DNA of 64,000 bases from Streptomyces cadmiisoli (GTDB lineage Bacteria > Actinomycetota > Actinomycetes > Streptomycetales > Streptomycetaceae). Shown here one piece after another: positions 20,465 through 29,455 of the stretch. The translations under genes were made by a program, and so were the position numbers. Under the pieces are notes generated by a model. The model was not told the origin of the DNA, did not search any database, and saw only the letters and a program-made list of their open reading frames with translations. Position 1 is the stretch's first letter, and each line of letters begins with the position of its first letter. The stretch is taken from the NCBI RefSeq assembly GCF_003261055.1, contig NZ_CP030073.1:3906001-3970000 (forward strand), given 5' to 3'.

Positions 20465-20821
20465 TCAGCCCTCCTCGATCTCCCGCACCTCACACGTCAC
20501 GGTCCACTCCTCGCCGTGCACCTTCAGGAACCGCGTGGCCCACTCCACGGCCTCGGCCATGTCCTTGCACTGCGTGATGGAGTAGCCGCCGACGACCTCC
20601 TTGGTCTCGGTGAACGGCCCGTCCGTGACGGTGATCCGCCCGCCCTCCCAGCGCACGCGGGTGCCCTGCGCGGACGGCAGCAGCCCGGCGGTGTCGAGCA
20701 TCACCCCGGCCTTGGTGATCTCCTCCAGCAGCTCCCCCATCCGCTGCATCATCTCGGGGCCCGCGTCCCCGGTGGGCGCGGTGCCCTCTTCGATCTGCAC
20801 GAGCGACAGGTAACGGGGCAT
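20465..20821 (-). CDS. DGPF-domain (YCII-related) protein
   Basis: 118-residue dimeric alpha/beta-barrel protein of the YCII family. The DGPF signature is visible in ITVTDGPFTETKEVVGGY, followed by CKDMAEAVEWA. The ATG at 20821 has GAGGAG 6 nt upstream. It lies 48 nt upstream of the ECF42 sigma gene in the same orientation, and DGPF genes are the usual genetic partners and targets of ECF42 factors. Its biochemical role is unknown. Confidence 0.9.
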   Translation of the reverse strand: MPRYLSLVQIEEGTAPTGDAGPEMMQRMGELLEEITKAGVMLDTAGLLPSAQGTRVRWEGGRITVTDGPFTETKEVVGGYSITQCKDMAEAVEWATRFLKVHGEEWTVTCEVREIEEG

Positions 20822-20948
20822 GGTGACTCCTCGGTCTCGGCCCGGACGGGGTCTCCTGCCCCGTCTCTCACCCCTGCGTCGAACGGGAGACGCCCGGATC
20901 GACACCGCGCCGGAACTTTTTTCCGAGCACGTCCCCGTCCGACGCGAT

Positions 20949-21005
20949 CACCGCCGTGTCCCGGCACCACCGCCGTGCCCTGCCACCACCGCCGTGCCCC
21001 GACAC
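20949..21005. repeat. Three 19-bp tandem repeats
   Basis: Three head-to-tail 19-bp units beginning CACCGCCGTG at 20949, 20968 and 20987, with two or three differences each. They lie 29 nt beyond the LCP gene stop and about 130-185 nt upstream of the DGPF start. Confidence 0.8.
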
Positions 21006-21033
21006 GCCCGCCCCGCGGCGGGCGGTACGGCTG

Positions 21034-22089
21034 TCACCGCAGCGACTCCCACAGCTCGCTCGCGTCCGGCTCCCGCGCCACCACCCGGTTGCGGTCCGAG
21101 GGCGCCGGCACCACCGGCATCGTCACCGTGCGGGTGCCGGCCGAGGACAGTTCGCGCAGGCTCCGGCCGAGGTCCACCAGCTCGGTGAGGGAGTCGAGTC
21201 CGGTGTCGGTGGTCAGACTGCCGGTGACCGCGTCGGCCACCTCGTAGAGCCGGGTGGGGTCCGAGAACAGGTCTCTCGACGAGATCTGCTCCAGCAGCGC
21301 CTTCACCAGCTGCTGCTGGAGGCCGATGCGGCCCAGGTCGCTGCCGTCGCCGATGCCGTACCGGGTGCGGGCCAGGCCGAGGGCCTGCTCGCCGTCCAGG
21401 TGGTGCGTGCCGGCCGGCAGCGTCAGATGGCTGTCCTCGTCGTCGATGTCCTCCTCGGTGGTGACGGTGACGCCGCCGAGCGCGTCCACGAGCCGCGCGA
21501 AGCCGGAGAAGTCGATCTCGATGTAGTGGTCCATGCGGACGTCGGTCAGCGACTCGACGGTCTTCACCGCGCACACCGGACCGCCCACCGAGTAGGCGCT
21601 GTTGAACATCACGCCGTACGCCTCGGCCGTCTCGCCCCCGGACTCCGTCGGACAGGACGGCCGGGTGACCAGGGTGTCGCGCGGAATGCTGACCACCGTG
21701 GCCTCGTCGCGCCCGGAGTCCAGGTGCACCACCATCGCGGTGTCGGACCGGGCCCCCTCGCTGTCCCCGCCGCCGAGCGCCCGGTTCTCGGCGCCGCCGC
21801 GCGAGTCGGAGCCCAGCACCAGGATGTTCAGCGCCTCGGTGGGCGGCTCCGGGGTGGACGCGGACACCGAGGGGACCGGTTTCGGCGGACGGTCGTCGCC
21901 GAGCGCGCCGTTGATGTCGACGCTCTTGATGTTGTCGTTCAGATGCCAGTAGGCCCAGCCCCCCGCGGCGGCCCCCACCACCAGGACACCCGCCAGTGCG
22001 AAGCCGGCCACCCGCCAGGCGCGGGGCCGCCGGCCCGCGCGTCTGCCCTCGTCCCCGTTCTCGTCAAGTCCCGTCACAGGGAGGAACAT
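21034..22089 (-). CDS. LytR-CpsA-Psr (LCP) family cell-wall polymer ligase
   Basis: LCP proteins attach secondary polymers such as teichoic acids to peptidoglycan outside the membrane. The 351-residue protein has a short Arg-rich cytoplasmic tail, one membrane helix at about residues 27-48, and an LCP domain with NILVLGSDSR, RSDTAMVVHLD, SIPRDTLV and the conserved arginines of LARTRYG. Two cysteines (SCPTES and PVCAVK) could form an extracytoplasmic disulfide. The ATG at 22089 lacks a clear Shine-Dalgarno sequence. Confidence 0.92.
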   Translation of the reverse strand: MFLPVTGLDENGDEGRRAGRRPRAWRVAGFALAGVLVVGAAAGGWAYWHLNDNIKSVDINGALGDDRPPKPVPSVSASTPEPPTEALNILVLGSDSRGGAENRALGGGDSEGARSDTAMVVHLDSGRDEATVVSIPRDTLVTRPSCPTESGGETAEAYGVMFNSAYSVGGPVCAVKTVESLTDVRMDHYIEIDFSGFARLVDALGGVTVTTEEDIDDEDSHLTLPAGTHHLDGEQALGLARTRYGIGDGSDLGRIGLQQQLVKALLEQISSRDLFSDPTRLYEVADAVTGSLTTDTGLDSLTELVDLGRSLRELSSAGTRTVTMPVVPAPSDRNRVVAREPDASELWESLR

Positions 22090-22228
22090 AAGTCCGATTA
22101 ATTACGAGCAGGGACGTCAGACCGTCTTTTCTTGGGGAAATCTCATATTCCTCCTGGCGTGCGCGGCCCAGGGGCACCACCGGCCACGGACTGCTCACGC
22201 TCCCCTGCGCGCCGAGCTGCGCCCGGCC

Positions 22229-22249
22229 GTCTTCGAAAGTTTCGAAGAC
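22229..22249. promoter_or_regulatory. 21-bp perfect palindrome, candidate LacI-family operator
   Basis: Ten-bp perfect arms around a central G, with the core CGAAAGTTTCG at 22234-22244. It lies 19 nt past the LacI-type gene stop and 140 nt upstream of the LCP gene. The core matches the CGRAA-N-TTCG pattern found twice at the sugar-operon promoter, so it is probably bound by the same repressor. It could also fold into a short hairpin. Confidence 0.6.
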
Positions 22250-22268
22250 CGCTCTCCGGCCGGTGGCC

Positions 22269-23318
22269 TCACCCGGCGGGCGGCGCCGTGCTGCTGCGCA
22301 CGACCATGCTGGTCGCCAGCTCCACCCGGGTGGCGGCCGCAGCCCCCTCCCCGCGCCCCAGCTCCAGCACCAGCCGGGCCGCCGCCTCCGCCATCTCCGT
22401 CAGCGGCTGCCGCACGGTCGTCAGCGGCGGCCCCACCCAGCGCGCCACCGGCAGATCGTCGAACCCGACCACGCTCAGGTCCTCCGGCACGCGCAGCCCC
22501 AGCTCGCGCGCGGCCTCGTACAGCCCGAGCGCCTGGAGGTCGTTCCCGGCGAAGACGGCGGTCGGGCGGTCCGGGCGGCGCAGCAGCTCCAGGCCCAGCC
22601 GGTGGCCGGCCTCGTGGTGGAAGTCGCCGGCCGCGATCAGCGTGGGGTCGACCGGCAGCCCGGCGGTCTCCAGCGCCGCCCGGTAGCCGTCCACCCGGGC
22701 CCGGCTGCACATCATCCGCGACGGCCCGGTGATCGCGCCGATCCGCCGGTGGCCCAGTTCGACCAGGTGCCGGGTGGCGGCCAGCCCGCCCTGCCAGTTG
22801 GTGGCGCCGATCGACGGCACGTCGGCGCCGGGGTCGCCGGCCGGGTCCATCACCACGAACGGGATGGAGCGGCTGGTCAGCAGCGCGCGCTGGGACTCGT
22901 CCAGCTCGGACAGCACGAGGATCACCCCGTGCGGCCGGCGGGCGGCGACCTGGTCGGCCCAGGTGCGCCCGGGTGTGAGCCGCCCCGCGCTCTCGGAGAG
23001 CACCACGCTCAGCCCGGCGTCCCGGGCCACGTTCTCCACGCCCCGGATGACCTCCATCGCCCAGGCGCTCTCCAACTCGTGGAAGACCAGGTCGATCAGA
23101 GGTGAGCGGGACGCCTCGGCCCGGCGGCGCCGGTAGCCGTGGGTACGCAGCAGTTCCTCGACGCGGTTGCGGGTGCCGGGCGCCACGTCGGCCCTGCCGT
23201 TGAGGACCTTCGAAACAGTCGGCGCGGAGACGCCGGCCTCTCGGGCGATCTCGGCAAGTGTCGCGGTCTGCGCGGACCGTCCTGTCGTCGGGGTTTCTGC
23301 CCGTTCCGGGGGAGTCAT
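22269..23318 (-). CDS. LacI-family transcriptional repressor of the adjacent sugar operon
   Basis: 349 residues: N-terminal HTH (LAEIAREAGVSAPTVSKVL, about residues 22-40) and a periplasmic-binding-like effector domain (IDLVFHELESAWAMEVI to GFDDLPVARW). The ATG at 23318 is chosen because a family-like N-terminus follows and the extension to 23570 is non-conserved low complexity. It is divergent from the binding-protein/permease/beta-glucosidase operon, the standard arrangement for a local repressor relieved by the transported oligosaccharide. Paired operator-like sites lie at the operon promoter. Confidence 0.92.
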   Translation of the reverse strand: MTPPERAETPTTGRSAQTATLAEIAREAGVSAPTVSKVLNGRADVAPGTRNRVEELLRTHGYRRRRAEASRSPLIDLVFHELESAWAMEVIRGVENVARDAGLSVVLSESAGRLTPGRTWADQVAARRPHGVILVLSELDESQRALLTSRSIPFVVMDPAGDPGADVPSIGATNWQGGLAATRHLVELGHRRIGAITGPSRMMCSRARVDGYRAALETAGLPVDPTLIAAGDFHHEAGHRLGLELLRRPDRPTAVFAGNDLQALGLYEAARELGLRVPEDLSVVGFDDLPVARWVGPPLTTVRQPLTEMAEAAARLVLELGRGEGAAAATRVELATSMVVRSSTAPPAG

Positions 23319-23346
23319 GCCGGCGATCGTATCCCTGCGCGACCTC

Positions 23347-23375
23347 TTGACGGTCCCCCTCCACCGCCATAAGTT
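23347..23375 (+). promoter_or_regulatory. Candidate promoter of the sugar-uptake operon
   Basis: TTGACG at 23347-23352 and TAAGTT at 23370-23375 are separated by 17 bp. The start point would fall at about 23382, inside the first operator-like site. Confidence 0.6.
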
Positions 23376-23377
23376 CC

Positions 23378-23409
23378 CGGAACATTCGAGCTGATGCACG
23401 AAACATTCG
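23378..23409. promoter_or_regulatory. Paired LacI-type operators at the sugar operon
   Basis: CGGAACATTCG (23378-23388) and CGAAACATTCG (23399-23409) are 11-bp inverted repeats spaced 21 bp centre to centre, two helical turns. They overlap the predicted transcription start and the leader, where a repressor would block initiation. Confidence 0.65.
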
Positions 23410-23427
23410 CGAGAGGTGCGTGCTGTC

Positions 23428-24762
23428 ATGGGGTCCACCACGTCGTCCGAGGGCGGGCGAACGTTCAGCAGGCGCTGGGTGCTCGGCGCCGGCGCCACCA
23501 CGCTGCTCACCACGGGAGTCACCGCCTGCGGCTCGGGCGGCGGCTCCGGCAGCGGCGGCGACACCCTCACCGCCCTGGTCTACGGCGACGACGCCGTGAA
23601 GGTGCAGGAGAAGGCCGTCGCCCGCTTCAACGGCTCGGCCGCGGCGAAGTCCGCGAAGGGCACCGTGAAGCTCCAGAAGGTCCCCGGCACGGAGTACCCG
23701 GCCAAGCTGCGTACGGCGATGGGCTCGCCCAACGCCCCCGACGTCCTGTTCAACTGGGGAGGCGGCTCGATCAAGGCCTACCGGGAGGCCGACCAGCTCG
23801 TCGACCTGACCGACACCATCAAGGGCGACCCGGTCCTCAAGGACGGCTTCCTGCCCTCGGTGCTGGCGGCCGGCGGCCTCGACGGCCGCAACTACGGCAT
23901 ACCGATGCGCGGCATGCAGCCGGTGATCCTCTTCTACAACAAGTCCGTCTTCACCGAGCACAAGCTGCAGCCGCCCACCACCTGGGACCAGTTGCTGGAC
24001 ATCAACGCCAAGCTCAAGAAGGCCGGCATCACCCCCTTCGCGCTCGGCGGGTCCGACATCTGGCCCGAACTGATGTGGCTGGAGTACCTGGTGGACCGCA
24101 TCGGCGGCCCCGAGGTCTTCGAGCGCATCAAGAACGGTGACGCCTCGGGCTGGGGCGACCCCGCCGTCCTGAAGGCCGCGCAGTACGTCCGGGACCTCAT
24201 CGACGACGGCGCCTTCGGCAAGGGCTTCAGCTCCGTGTCGTACGTCAACGGCGGCGCGCCCGCGGTCTTCGCGCAGGGCAAGGCGGCGATGCACCTGATG
24301 GGCTCGTGGGAGTACTCCACGCAGCTCGGCAAGTTCCCGGAGTTCGCGAAGAACAACCTGGGCTGGGCGGCCTTCCCCGAGATCGAGGGCGGCTCCGGGG
24401 ACGTGCGCAACGTGGTCGGCAACCCCACCAACTACTGGTCCGTCAACGCCCGCACCCGCAACAAGGACGCCGCGATCGCCTTCCTCAAGGACTGCGCGTC
24501 GGAGGCGTACGCCAAGGACCTGGTCGCCAACGGGGACATCCCCACGACGTCCAACGCGGCCGGGCTGCTGGACGCGGCGCCCAACCCCGAGTTCGCCCGG
24601 TTCCAGTACGAGATGGTCGAGCAGGCGCCCGCCTTCACGCTCAGCTGGGACCAGGCGGTGGACCCGAGCGTCCAGACACCGATGCTGACGGAGATCAACA
24701 AGCTGTTCGTGGGCCAGTCGACGCCGAGCCGGTTCGTGTCGGCGCTCCAGGGACTGCGGTGA
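23428..24762 (+). CDS. ABC sugar transporter, substrate-binding lipoprotein (Tat-type)
   Basis: Extracellular solute-binding protein family 1, 444 residues. The signal peptide has a twin-arginine motif (FSRRWVLG) and a lipobox ending at VTAC, so it is a Tat-exported lipoprotein, common for streptomycete sugar-binding proteins. The mature part has typical segments ([28 protein letters not shown]). First gene of an operon whose last member is a GH3 beta-glucosidase, so a beta-linked oligosaccharide is the likely ligand. ATG at 23428 preferred over a GTG at 23416 for ribosome-binding-site spacing. Confidence 0.94.
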   Translation: MGSTTSSEGGRTFSRRWVLGAGATTLLTTGVTACGSGGGSGSGGDTLTALVYGDDAVKVQEKAVARFNGSAAAKSAKGTVKLQKVPGTEYPAKLRTAMGSPNAPDVLFNWGGGSIKAYREADQLVDLTDTIKGDPVLKDGFLPSVLAAGGLDGRNYGIPMRGMQPVILFYNKSVFTEHKLQPPTTWDQLLDINAKLKKAGITPFALGGSDIWPELMWLEYLVDRIGGPEVFERIKNGDASGWGDPAVLKAAQYVRDLIDDGAFGKGFSSVSYVNGGAPAVFAQGKAAMHLMGSWEYSTQLGKFPEFAKNNLGWAAFPEIEGGSGDVRNVVGNPTNYWSVNARTRNKDAAIAFLKDCASEAYAKDLVANGDIPTTSNAAGLLDAAPNPEFARFQYEMVEQAPAFTLSWDQAVDPSVQTPMLTEINKLFVGQSTPSRFVSALQGLR

Positions 24763-25622
24763 CCGCGAGCAGCACCCGGGCCGGACGTCCGCACGCCGCC
24801 TGGGCCCTTCCGGGGGTCCTGTTCTTCAGCGTCTTCGCGGTGGCGCCGATGGTGCTGGCGTTCTACCTCTCCTTCACCGAGTGGAACGGCCTCGGCGACC
24901 CGAGGCCGGTCGGCCTGGCCAACTGGCAGCGCCTCCTGGACGACCCGCGTCTGACCCAGTCCCTGTGGCTGACGGCCCTGCTGACGGTGACCAGCTGGGC
25001 CTTCCAGACGGTCGTGTCGCTGCTGCTCGGGGTGTGGGCGGCGGGCCGGCAGCGGAACCGGGCCGTGCTGTCCGCGATCTTCTTCGTGCCGTTCCTGCTC
25101 TCCTCGACGGCGATCGCGCTGCTGTTCTTCGCGCTGCTCGACCCGAACTTCGGCATCATCCAGCAGGACACCCTCGGGTCCTCCAGCGGCGCGTTCCTCG
25201 CGATCGTGTTCGTCGGCGGCTGGCAGTTCATCCCGTTCCACACGCTGCTCTACCAGGGCGGCGCCCGCCAGATCCCGGAGGTCCTGCACCAGGCGGCGGC
25301 GATCGACGGCGCGGGCCGCTACCGCCGGTTCTTCTCCATCACGCTCCCCCAGCTGCGCAACACCATGGCGACGTCCGGGGTCCTGATGGTCGTCGGCTCC
25401 CTGACGTACTTCGAGACGGTGCTGATCCTCACCCAGGGCGGCCCCGGCACCGACACCGCGATCCTGCCGTACCTGATGTACGAGGCGGGCTTCAAGAGCT
25501 ACGACTTCGGCTATGCGAGCGCCGTCGCCTCGTTCCTGGTCGCGACGGCGACGGGGCTGTCCCTGCTCCTGGTGCGGATGACCGGTTTCGGCGCCATGCG
25601 CAGCACCCGGGAAGGGATGTGA
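24759..25622 (+). CDS. ABC sugar transporter permease (MalF-type)
   Basis: 287 residues, about six membrane helices starting with [20 protein letters not shown]. The EAA loop is visible in [20 protein letters not shown]. The GTG start overlaps the binding-protein stop by 4 nt (GTGA), showing translational coupling. Pairs with the next gene to form the channel; the ATPase is not encoded here and is probably the shared MsiK-type protein that serves many streptomycete sugar importers. Confidence 0.94.
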   Translation: MTASSTRAGRPHAAWALPGVLFFSVFAVAPMVLAFYLSFTEWNGLGDPRPVGLANWQRLLDDPRLTQSLWLTALLTVTSWAFQTVVSLLLGVWAAGRQRNRAVLSAIFFVPFLLSSTAIALLFFALLDPNFGIIQQDTLGSSSGAFLAIVFVGGWQFIPFHTLLYQGGARQIPEVLHQAAAIDGAGRYRRFFSITLPQLRNTMATSGVLMVVGSLTYFETVLILTQGGPGTDTAILPYLMYEAGFKSYDFGYASAVASFLVATATGLSLLLVRMTGFGAMRSTREGM

Positions 25623-25626
25623 CGGA

Positions 25627-26529
25627 ATGTCGCACGACACGCTCCCCCGCCCGGTGAAGACGGACGGCCCGTCCGCGCCGCGGTCGGCGGCCCGTCGTCC
25701 CCGACGGCACTGGACCCGGCGCGCCAACCCCCTCGCCGGTCTCGGTTCGCTGCTCTGGCTCGTCGTCGTGATCGTCCCGATCTACGCGATGGTCTCGGCG
25801 TCCCTGACCCGCCAGGACGAGGCGCTGGGCCGCAACGCGCTCCAGCCGCCCGCGCATCCGACCCTGGACAACTACAACACCGTCCTGAACAGCGGCTTCG
25901 GCCACTTCCTGAGCAACACGGCGATCGTCGCGGCGGCCGTCGTGGGCATCGTCCTGGTGCTGTGCGTACCGCTCGCCTACGTCGCCGTACGCACCCGGAA
26001 CCGCTGGTCGGGCGCCGCCTTCCGGCTCTTCCTGCTGGGCGTGGCGATCCCGGCCCAGGCGGTCGTGGTCCCGCTGTACCTGATGATCGCCAAGCTGAAC
26101 CTCTACGACAGCCTCCTCGCGGTCGTGCTGCCGACCGCGGCGTTCGCGATGCCGGTGGCGGTGCTGGTCCTGACCGGCACGCTGCGGGACATCTCGGAGG
26201 ACCTGTACGAGGCGATGGCACTGGACGGCGCCTCACCGCTGCGGATGCTGTTCCAGCTGACCGTCCCGCTCGCCAAGGGCGGCATCGGCACGGTCGTCAT
26301 CTACTCCGCGCTCCAGGCCTGGAACGGCTTCCTCTTCCCGCTGATCTTCACCCAGTCCGACGGTCCGCGCGTCCTGACGCTCGGCCTGTTCAACTACGTC
26401 AGCCAGTTCGGCGTGAACATCCCGGCCCTGCTCGCCTCGGTCGTCCTCTCCGGCATCCCGATCTTCGCCGTCTACCTGGTGGCCCGCCGCGCGCTGGTGG
26501 GCGGCCTGATGGGAGTGGGCGGCAAGTGA
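25627..26529 (+). CDS. ABC sugar transporter permease (MalG-type)
   Basis: 300 residues with an Arg/Pro-rich cytoplasmic N-terminus, six predicted membrane helices and the EAA motif in LYEAMALDGASPLRMLF. It begins 4 nt after the first permease stop, with a GGGAAGGGA site inside the preceding coding end. Inner-membrane half of the importer. Confidence 0.94.
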   Translation: MSHDTLPRPVKTDGPSAPRSAARRPRRHWTRRANPLAGLGSLLWLVVVIVPIYAMVSASLTRQDEALGRNALQPPAHPTLDNYNTVLNSGFGHFLSNTAIVAAAVVGIVLVLCVPLAYVAVRTRNRWSGAAFRLFLLGVAIPAQAVVVPLYLMIAKLNLYDSLLAVVLPTAAFAMPVAVLVLTGTLRDISEDLYEAMALDGASPLRMLFQLTVPLAKGGIGTVVIYSALQAWNGFLFPLIFTQSDGPRVLTLGLFNYVSQFGVNIPALLASVVLSGIPIFAVYLVARRALVGGLMGVGGK

Positions 26530-26554
26530 ACGCATCCCTGTCGACAGGAGTTTC

Positions 26555-28864
26555 ATGACCACCGCCCCTTGGCGTGACCCCGCCCTGTCCGCCGCCGACC
26601 GCGTGGCCGATCTCCTCTCCCGCATGACCCTGCGCGAGAAGATCGCCCAGCTGTACGGCGTGTGGGTGGGCGCCGACACGGACGGCGCCGGGGTCGCCCC
26701 CCACCAGCACGAGATGGGCGACACCGTCGACTTCGACGAGTTGATCCGGCAGGGCCTCGGCCAGCTCACCCGCCCCTTCGGCACGGCCCCCGTCGATCCG
26801 GCGGCCGGCGCCCGCTCCCTGGCCCGCGCCCAGCGCCGGATCGTCGACGCCGGCCGCTTCGGGATCCCGGCGATCGCCCACGAGGAGTGCCTGGCCGGCT
26901 TCACGGCCTGGCGCGCCACGGCGTACCCCGTCCCGCTCGCCTGGGGTGCGACCTTCGACCCGGAGCTGGTCGAGGAGATGGCCGGGCGGATCGGCGCCGA
27001 CCTGCGCTCGGTCGGCGTGCACCAGGGGCTCGCCCCGGTCCTGGACGTCGTACGGGATCCGCGCTGGGGCCGGGTGGAGGAGACGATCGGCGAGGACCCG
27101 TACCTGGTCGGCACCATCGGTGCGGCCTATGTGCGGGGGCTGGAGTCGGCCGGGATCGTCGCCACGCTCAAGCACTTCGCCGGATACGCGTCCTCGGCTG
27201 GCGCCCGCAATCTGGCCCCGGTGCGGGCGGGCGTACGGGAGTTCGCGGACGTCACCCTGCCCCCGTTCGAGCTGGCGCTGCGCGAGGGCGGCGCGCGCTC
27301 GGTGATGGCGGCGTACAACGAGACGGACGGGGTGCCCGCGTCGGCCGACCCGGTGCTGCTGACCGAACTCCTGCGGGACGAGTGGCAGTTCACCGGGACC
27401 GTCGTCTCGGACTACTTCGGTGTGGGCTTCCTCCAGACCCTGCACCGCGTCGCCGGCACCCCGGCCGAGGCCGCGCACCGCGCGCTGGCCGCCGGCGTCG
27501 ACGTGGAGCTGCCGACGCTGAAATGCTTCGCGGAGCCGCTGGTGGCGGCGGTGCGCGCCGGTGAGGTCCCGGAGGAACTGGTGGACCGCGCGGCCCGTCG
27601 CGTCCTGCTCCAGAAGTGCGAGCTGGGTCTGCTGGACGAGGACTGGCGGCCGGAGCCGGCCGAGACGATCGACCTGGACTCGGCGGGCAACCGCGCGCTC
27701 GCCCGCCGTATCGCCGAGCGGTCGGTGGTCCTGCTCGACAACCCGGACGGCGTGCTGCCGCTCGGTCCGGACACCCGGATCGCCGTGGTCGGCCCGAGGG
27801 CCGCGGACGCGCTGGCGATGCTGGGCTGCTACTCGTTCCCCTCCCACGTCCTGCCGAACCATCCCGGCACCCCGGCCGGCATCGAGATCCCCACCGTCCT
27901 GGACGCCCTGCGCCAGGAACTCCCGGACGCCAAGGTGACGTTCGCCGAGGGCTGTCCGGTCGACGGCCCGGACACGTCCGGCTTCGAGGAGGCGGTGGCG
28001 CGGGCGGCGGAGTCCGATGTGTGCGTGGCCGTCCTGGGCGACCGCGCGGGCCTGTTCGGCCGCGGCACCTCGGGCGAGGGCTGCGACGCCGCCGACCTGC
28101 GGCTGCCCGGGGTGCAGGGCGACCTGCTGGACGCCTTGGTCGCCACCGGTGTCCCGGTGGTGCTGGTGCTGCTCACCGGCCGGCCCTACGCCCTGGGCCG
28201 CTGGCACGGCCGGCTCGCCGCCGCCGTGCAGGCGTTCTTCCCCGGCGAGGAGGGCGGCCCGGCGGTCGCCGGTGTGCTGTCCGGCCGGGTGAACCCCTCG
28301 GGCCGGCTCCCGGTGAGCGTGCCGCACCTGCCCGGCGGCCAGCCGTGGACCTACCTCCAGCCCCCGCTGGGCCTGGCGGGCGAGGTCAGCAACCTCGACC
28401 CGACCCCGCTCCACCCCTTCGGACACGGCCGCTCCTACACGGCCTTCGCCTGGACGGACTTCACCGACGGCTCGCCGGGGGAGATCGGCACGGACGGCAC
28501 GCACGACGTGGCGGTGACCGTCCGCAACACCGGCGACCGCGACGGCGCGGAGGTCGTCCAGCTGTATCTGCACGACCCGGTCGCCTCGGTGACCCGGCCG
28601 GACGTCCGTCTGGTCGGCTACCGGCGCGTGGAGCTGCCGCCGGGCGGGGCGGCCCGGGTCACGTTCCGCTTCCACACCGACCTGTCAGCCTTCGCCGACC
28701 GGTCCGGCCGCCGCGTGGTCGAACCGGGCGCCCTGGAACTGCGGTTGGCGGCGTCCAGCACGGATGTGCGGCACTCGACACGACTGACCCTGACGGGGCC
28801 GGTGCGCACGCTGGGCCGCGACCGGCACCTGCGCTGCGGAACGGAGGTGTCGGAGGTGGTGTGA
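26555..28864 (+). CDS. Glycoside hydrolase family 3 beta-glucosidase, cytoplasmic
   Basis: 769 residues in the GH3 order: TIM barrel with KHFAG (206-210) and nucleophile D286 in VVSDYFGV, the alpha/beta sandwich (LLTGRPYALG), and a C-terminal fibronectin III-like domain (VRNTGDRDGAEVVQLYLHD). No signal peptide, so it cleaves oligosaccharide after import. Exact specificity (beta-glucoside or beta-xyloside) cannot be fixed; the operator core resembles sites linked to xylan regulators. Last gene of the operon, 25 nt after the second permease. Confidence 0.94.
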   Translation: MTTAPWRDPALSAADRVADLLSRMTLREKIAQLYGVWVGADTDGAGVAPHQHEMGDTVDFDELIRQGLGQLTRPFGTAPVDPAAGARSLARAQRRIVDAGRFGIPAIAHEECLAGFTAWRATAYPVPLAWGATFDPELVEEMAGRIGADLRSVGVHQGLAPVLDVVRDPRWGRVEETIGEDPYLVGTIGAAYVRGLESAGIVATLKHFAGYASSAGARNLAPVRAGVREFADVTLPPFELALREGGARSVMAAYNETDGVPASADPVLLTELLRDEWQFTGTVVSDYFGVGFLQTLHRVAGTPAEAAHRALAAGVDVELPTLKCFAEPLVAAVRAGEVPEELVDRAARRVLLQKCELGLLDEDWRPEPAETIDLDSAGNRALARRIAERSVVLLDNPDGVLPLGPDTRIAVVGPRAADALAMLGCYSFPSHVLPNHPGTPAGIEIPTVLDALRQELPDAKVTFAEGCPVDGPDTSGFEEAVARAAESDVCVAVLGDRAGLFGRGTSGEGCDAADLRLPGVQGDLLDALVATGVPVVLVLLTGRPYALGRWHGRLAAAVQAFFPGEEGGPAVAGVLSGRVNPSGRLPVSVPHLPGGQPWTYLQPPLGLAGEVSNLDPTPLHPFGHGRSYTAFAWTDFTDGSPGEIGTDGTHDVAVTVRNTGDRDGAEVVQLYLHDPVASVTRPDVRLVGYRRVELPPGGAARVTFRFHTDLSAFADRSGRRVVEPGALELRLAASSTDVRHSTRLTLTGPVRTLGRDRHLRCGTEVSEVV

Positions 28865-28970
28865 CCACCGGCGGGTGGCGCCGCGACGGGAAGGACCGGC
28901 AGCCCGCGGCTGTCACGCCGACCGGAAGGGACGACCACCCGCGACCGTCACGCGGCCGGACGACCACCGG

Positions 28971-29166
28971 CGGCCGTCACCGCGGCCGGAAGGGACGACC
29001 GCCGGCGGGAAGCACCGCGGCCGGGGAGGATCGACCGCCCAGGGAGGTCACCCCGGCCGGAAGGGACGACCACCCACGGCCGTCACCGCGGCCGGAAGGG
29101 ACGACCGCCGGCGGGAAGCACCGCGGCCGGGGAGGATCGACCGCCCAGGGAGGTCACCCCGGCCGG
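28971..29166. repeat. Two perfect 90-bp direct repeats, 106-bp period
   Basis: 28971-29060 and 29077-29166 are identical, and the 16-nt spacer also recurs upstream in degenerate form from about 28920. The unit is rich in GCGGCCGG and GGACGACC blocks. The whole 333-nt gap 28865-29197, between the beta-glucosidase stop and the end of the convergent 85-codon gene, consists of this repeat tract; I see no gene in it. Confidence 0.9.
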
Positions 29167-29197
29167 TGGGAACCGCCCCGCCCGCGCCGGCGCGCCG

Positions 29198-29455
29198 TCA
29201 GGCATCCTCCAGCGACTCGAACCGCCACCGGTGCACCGCCCGGGTGACCAACCCGTCAGCCGGTTCGGGCAGTTCGGGCAGGTCGGCGTCGTACGGCGCG
29301 TCCCACCAGGTGATCACGAGCACCCGGTCCTGCGGCGCCCGGAAGGTCTCCCGGCGCGCCGGGCGCGCCGGGAGCTCCTGGGCCCGCGCCCAGGACAGCA
29401 GCTCCTCCCCGCGCCCGGCCGCCGCCCGCGCCTCCCACATCAGCGCCACCGTCAC
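29198..29455 (-). CDS. Small protein translationally coupled to tsaD
   Basis: 85 residues starting at a GTG whose last bases form the tsaD stop (GTGA overlap). The sequence ([38 protein letters not shown]) looks like a small ferredoxin-like, ABM-type fold with an Ala/Arg-rich middle. I do not recognise a named family. The codon use is typical of the genome and the coupling argues that it is expressed with the t6A genes. Function unknown. Confidence 0.75.
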   Translation of the reverse strand: MTVALMWEARAAAGRGEELLSWARAQELPARPARRETFRAPQDRVLVITWWDAPYDADLPELPEPADGLVTRAVHRWRFESLEDA

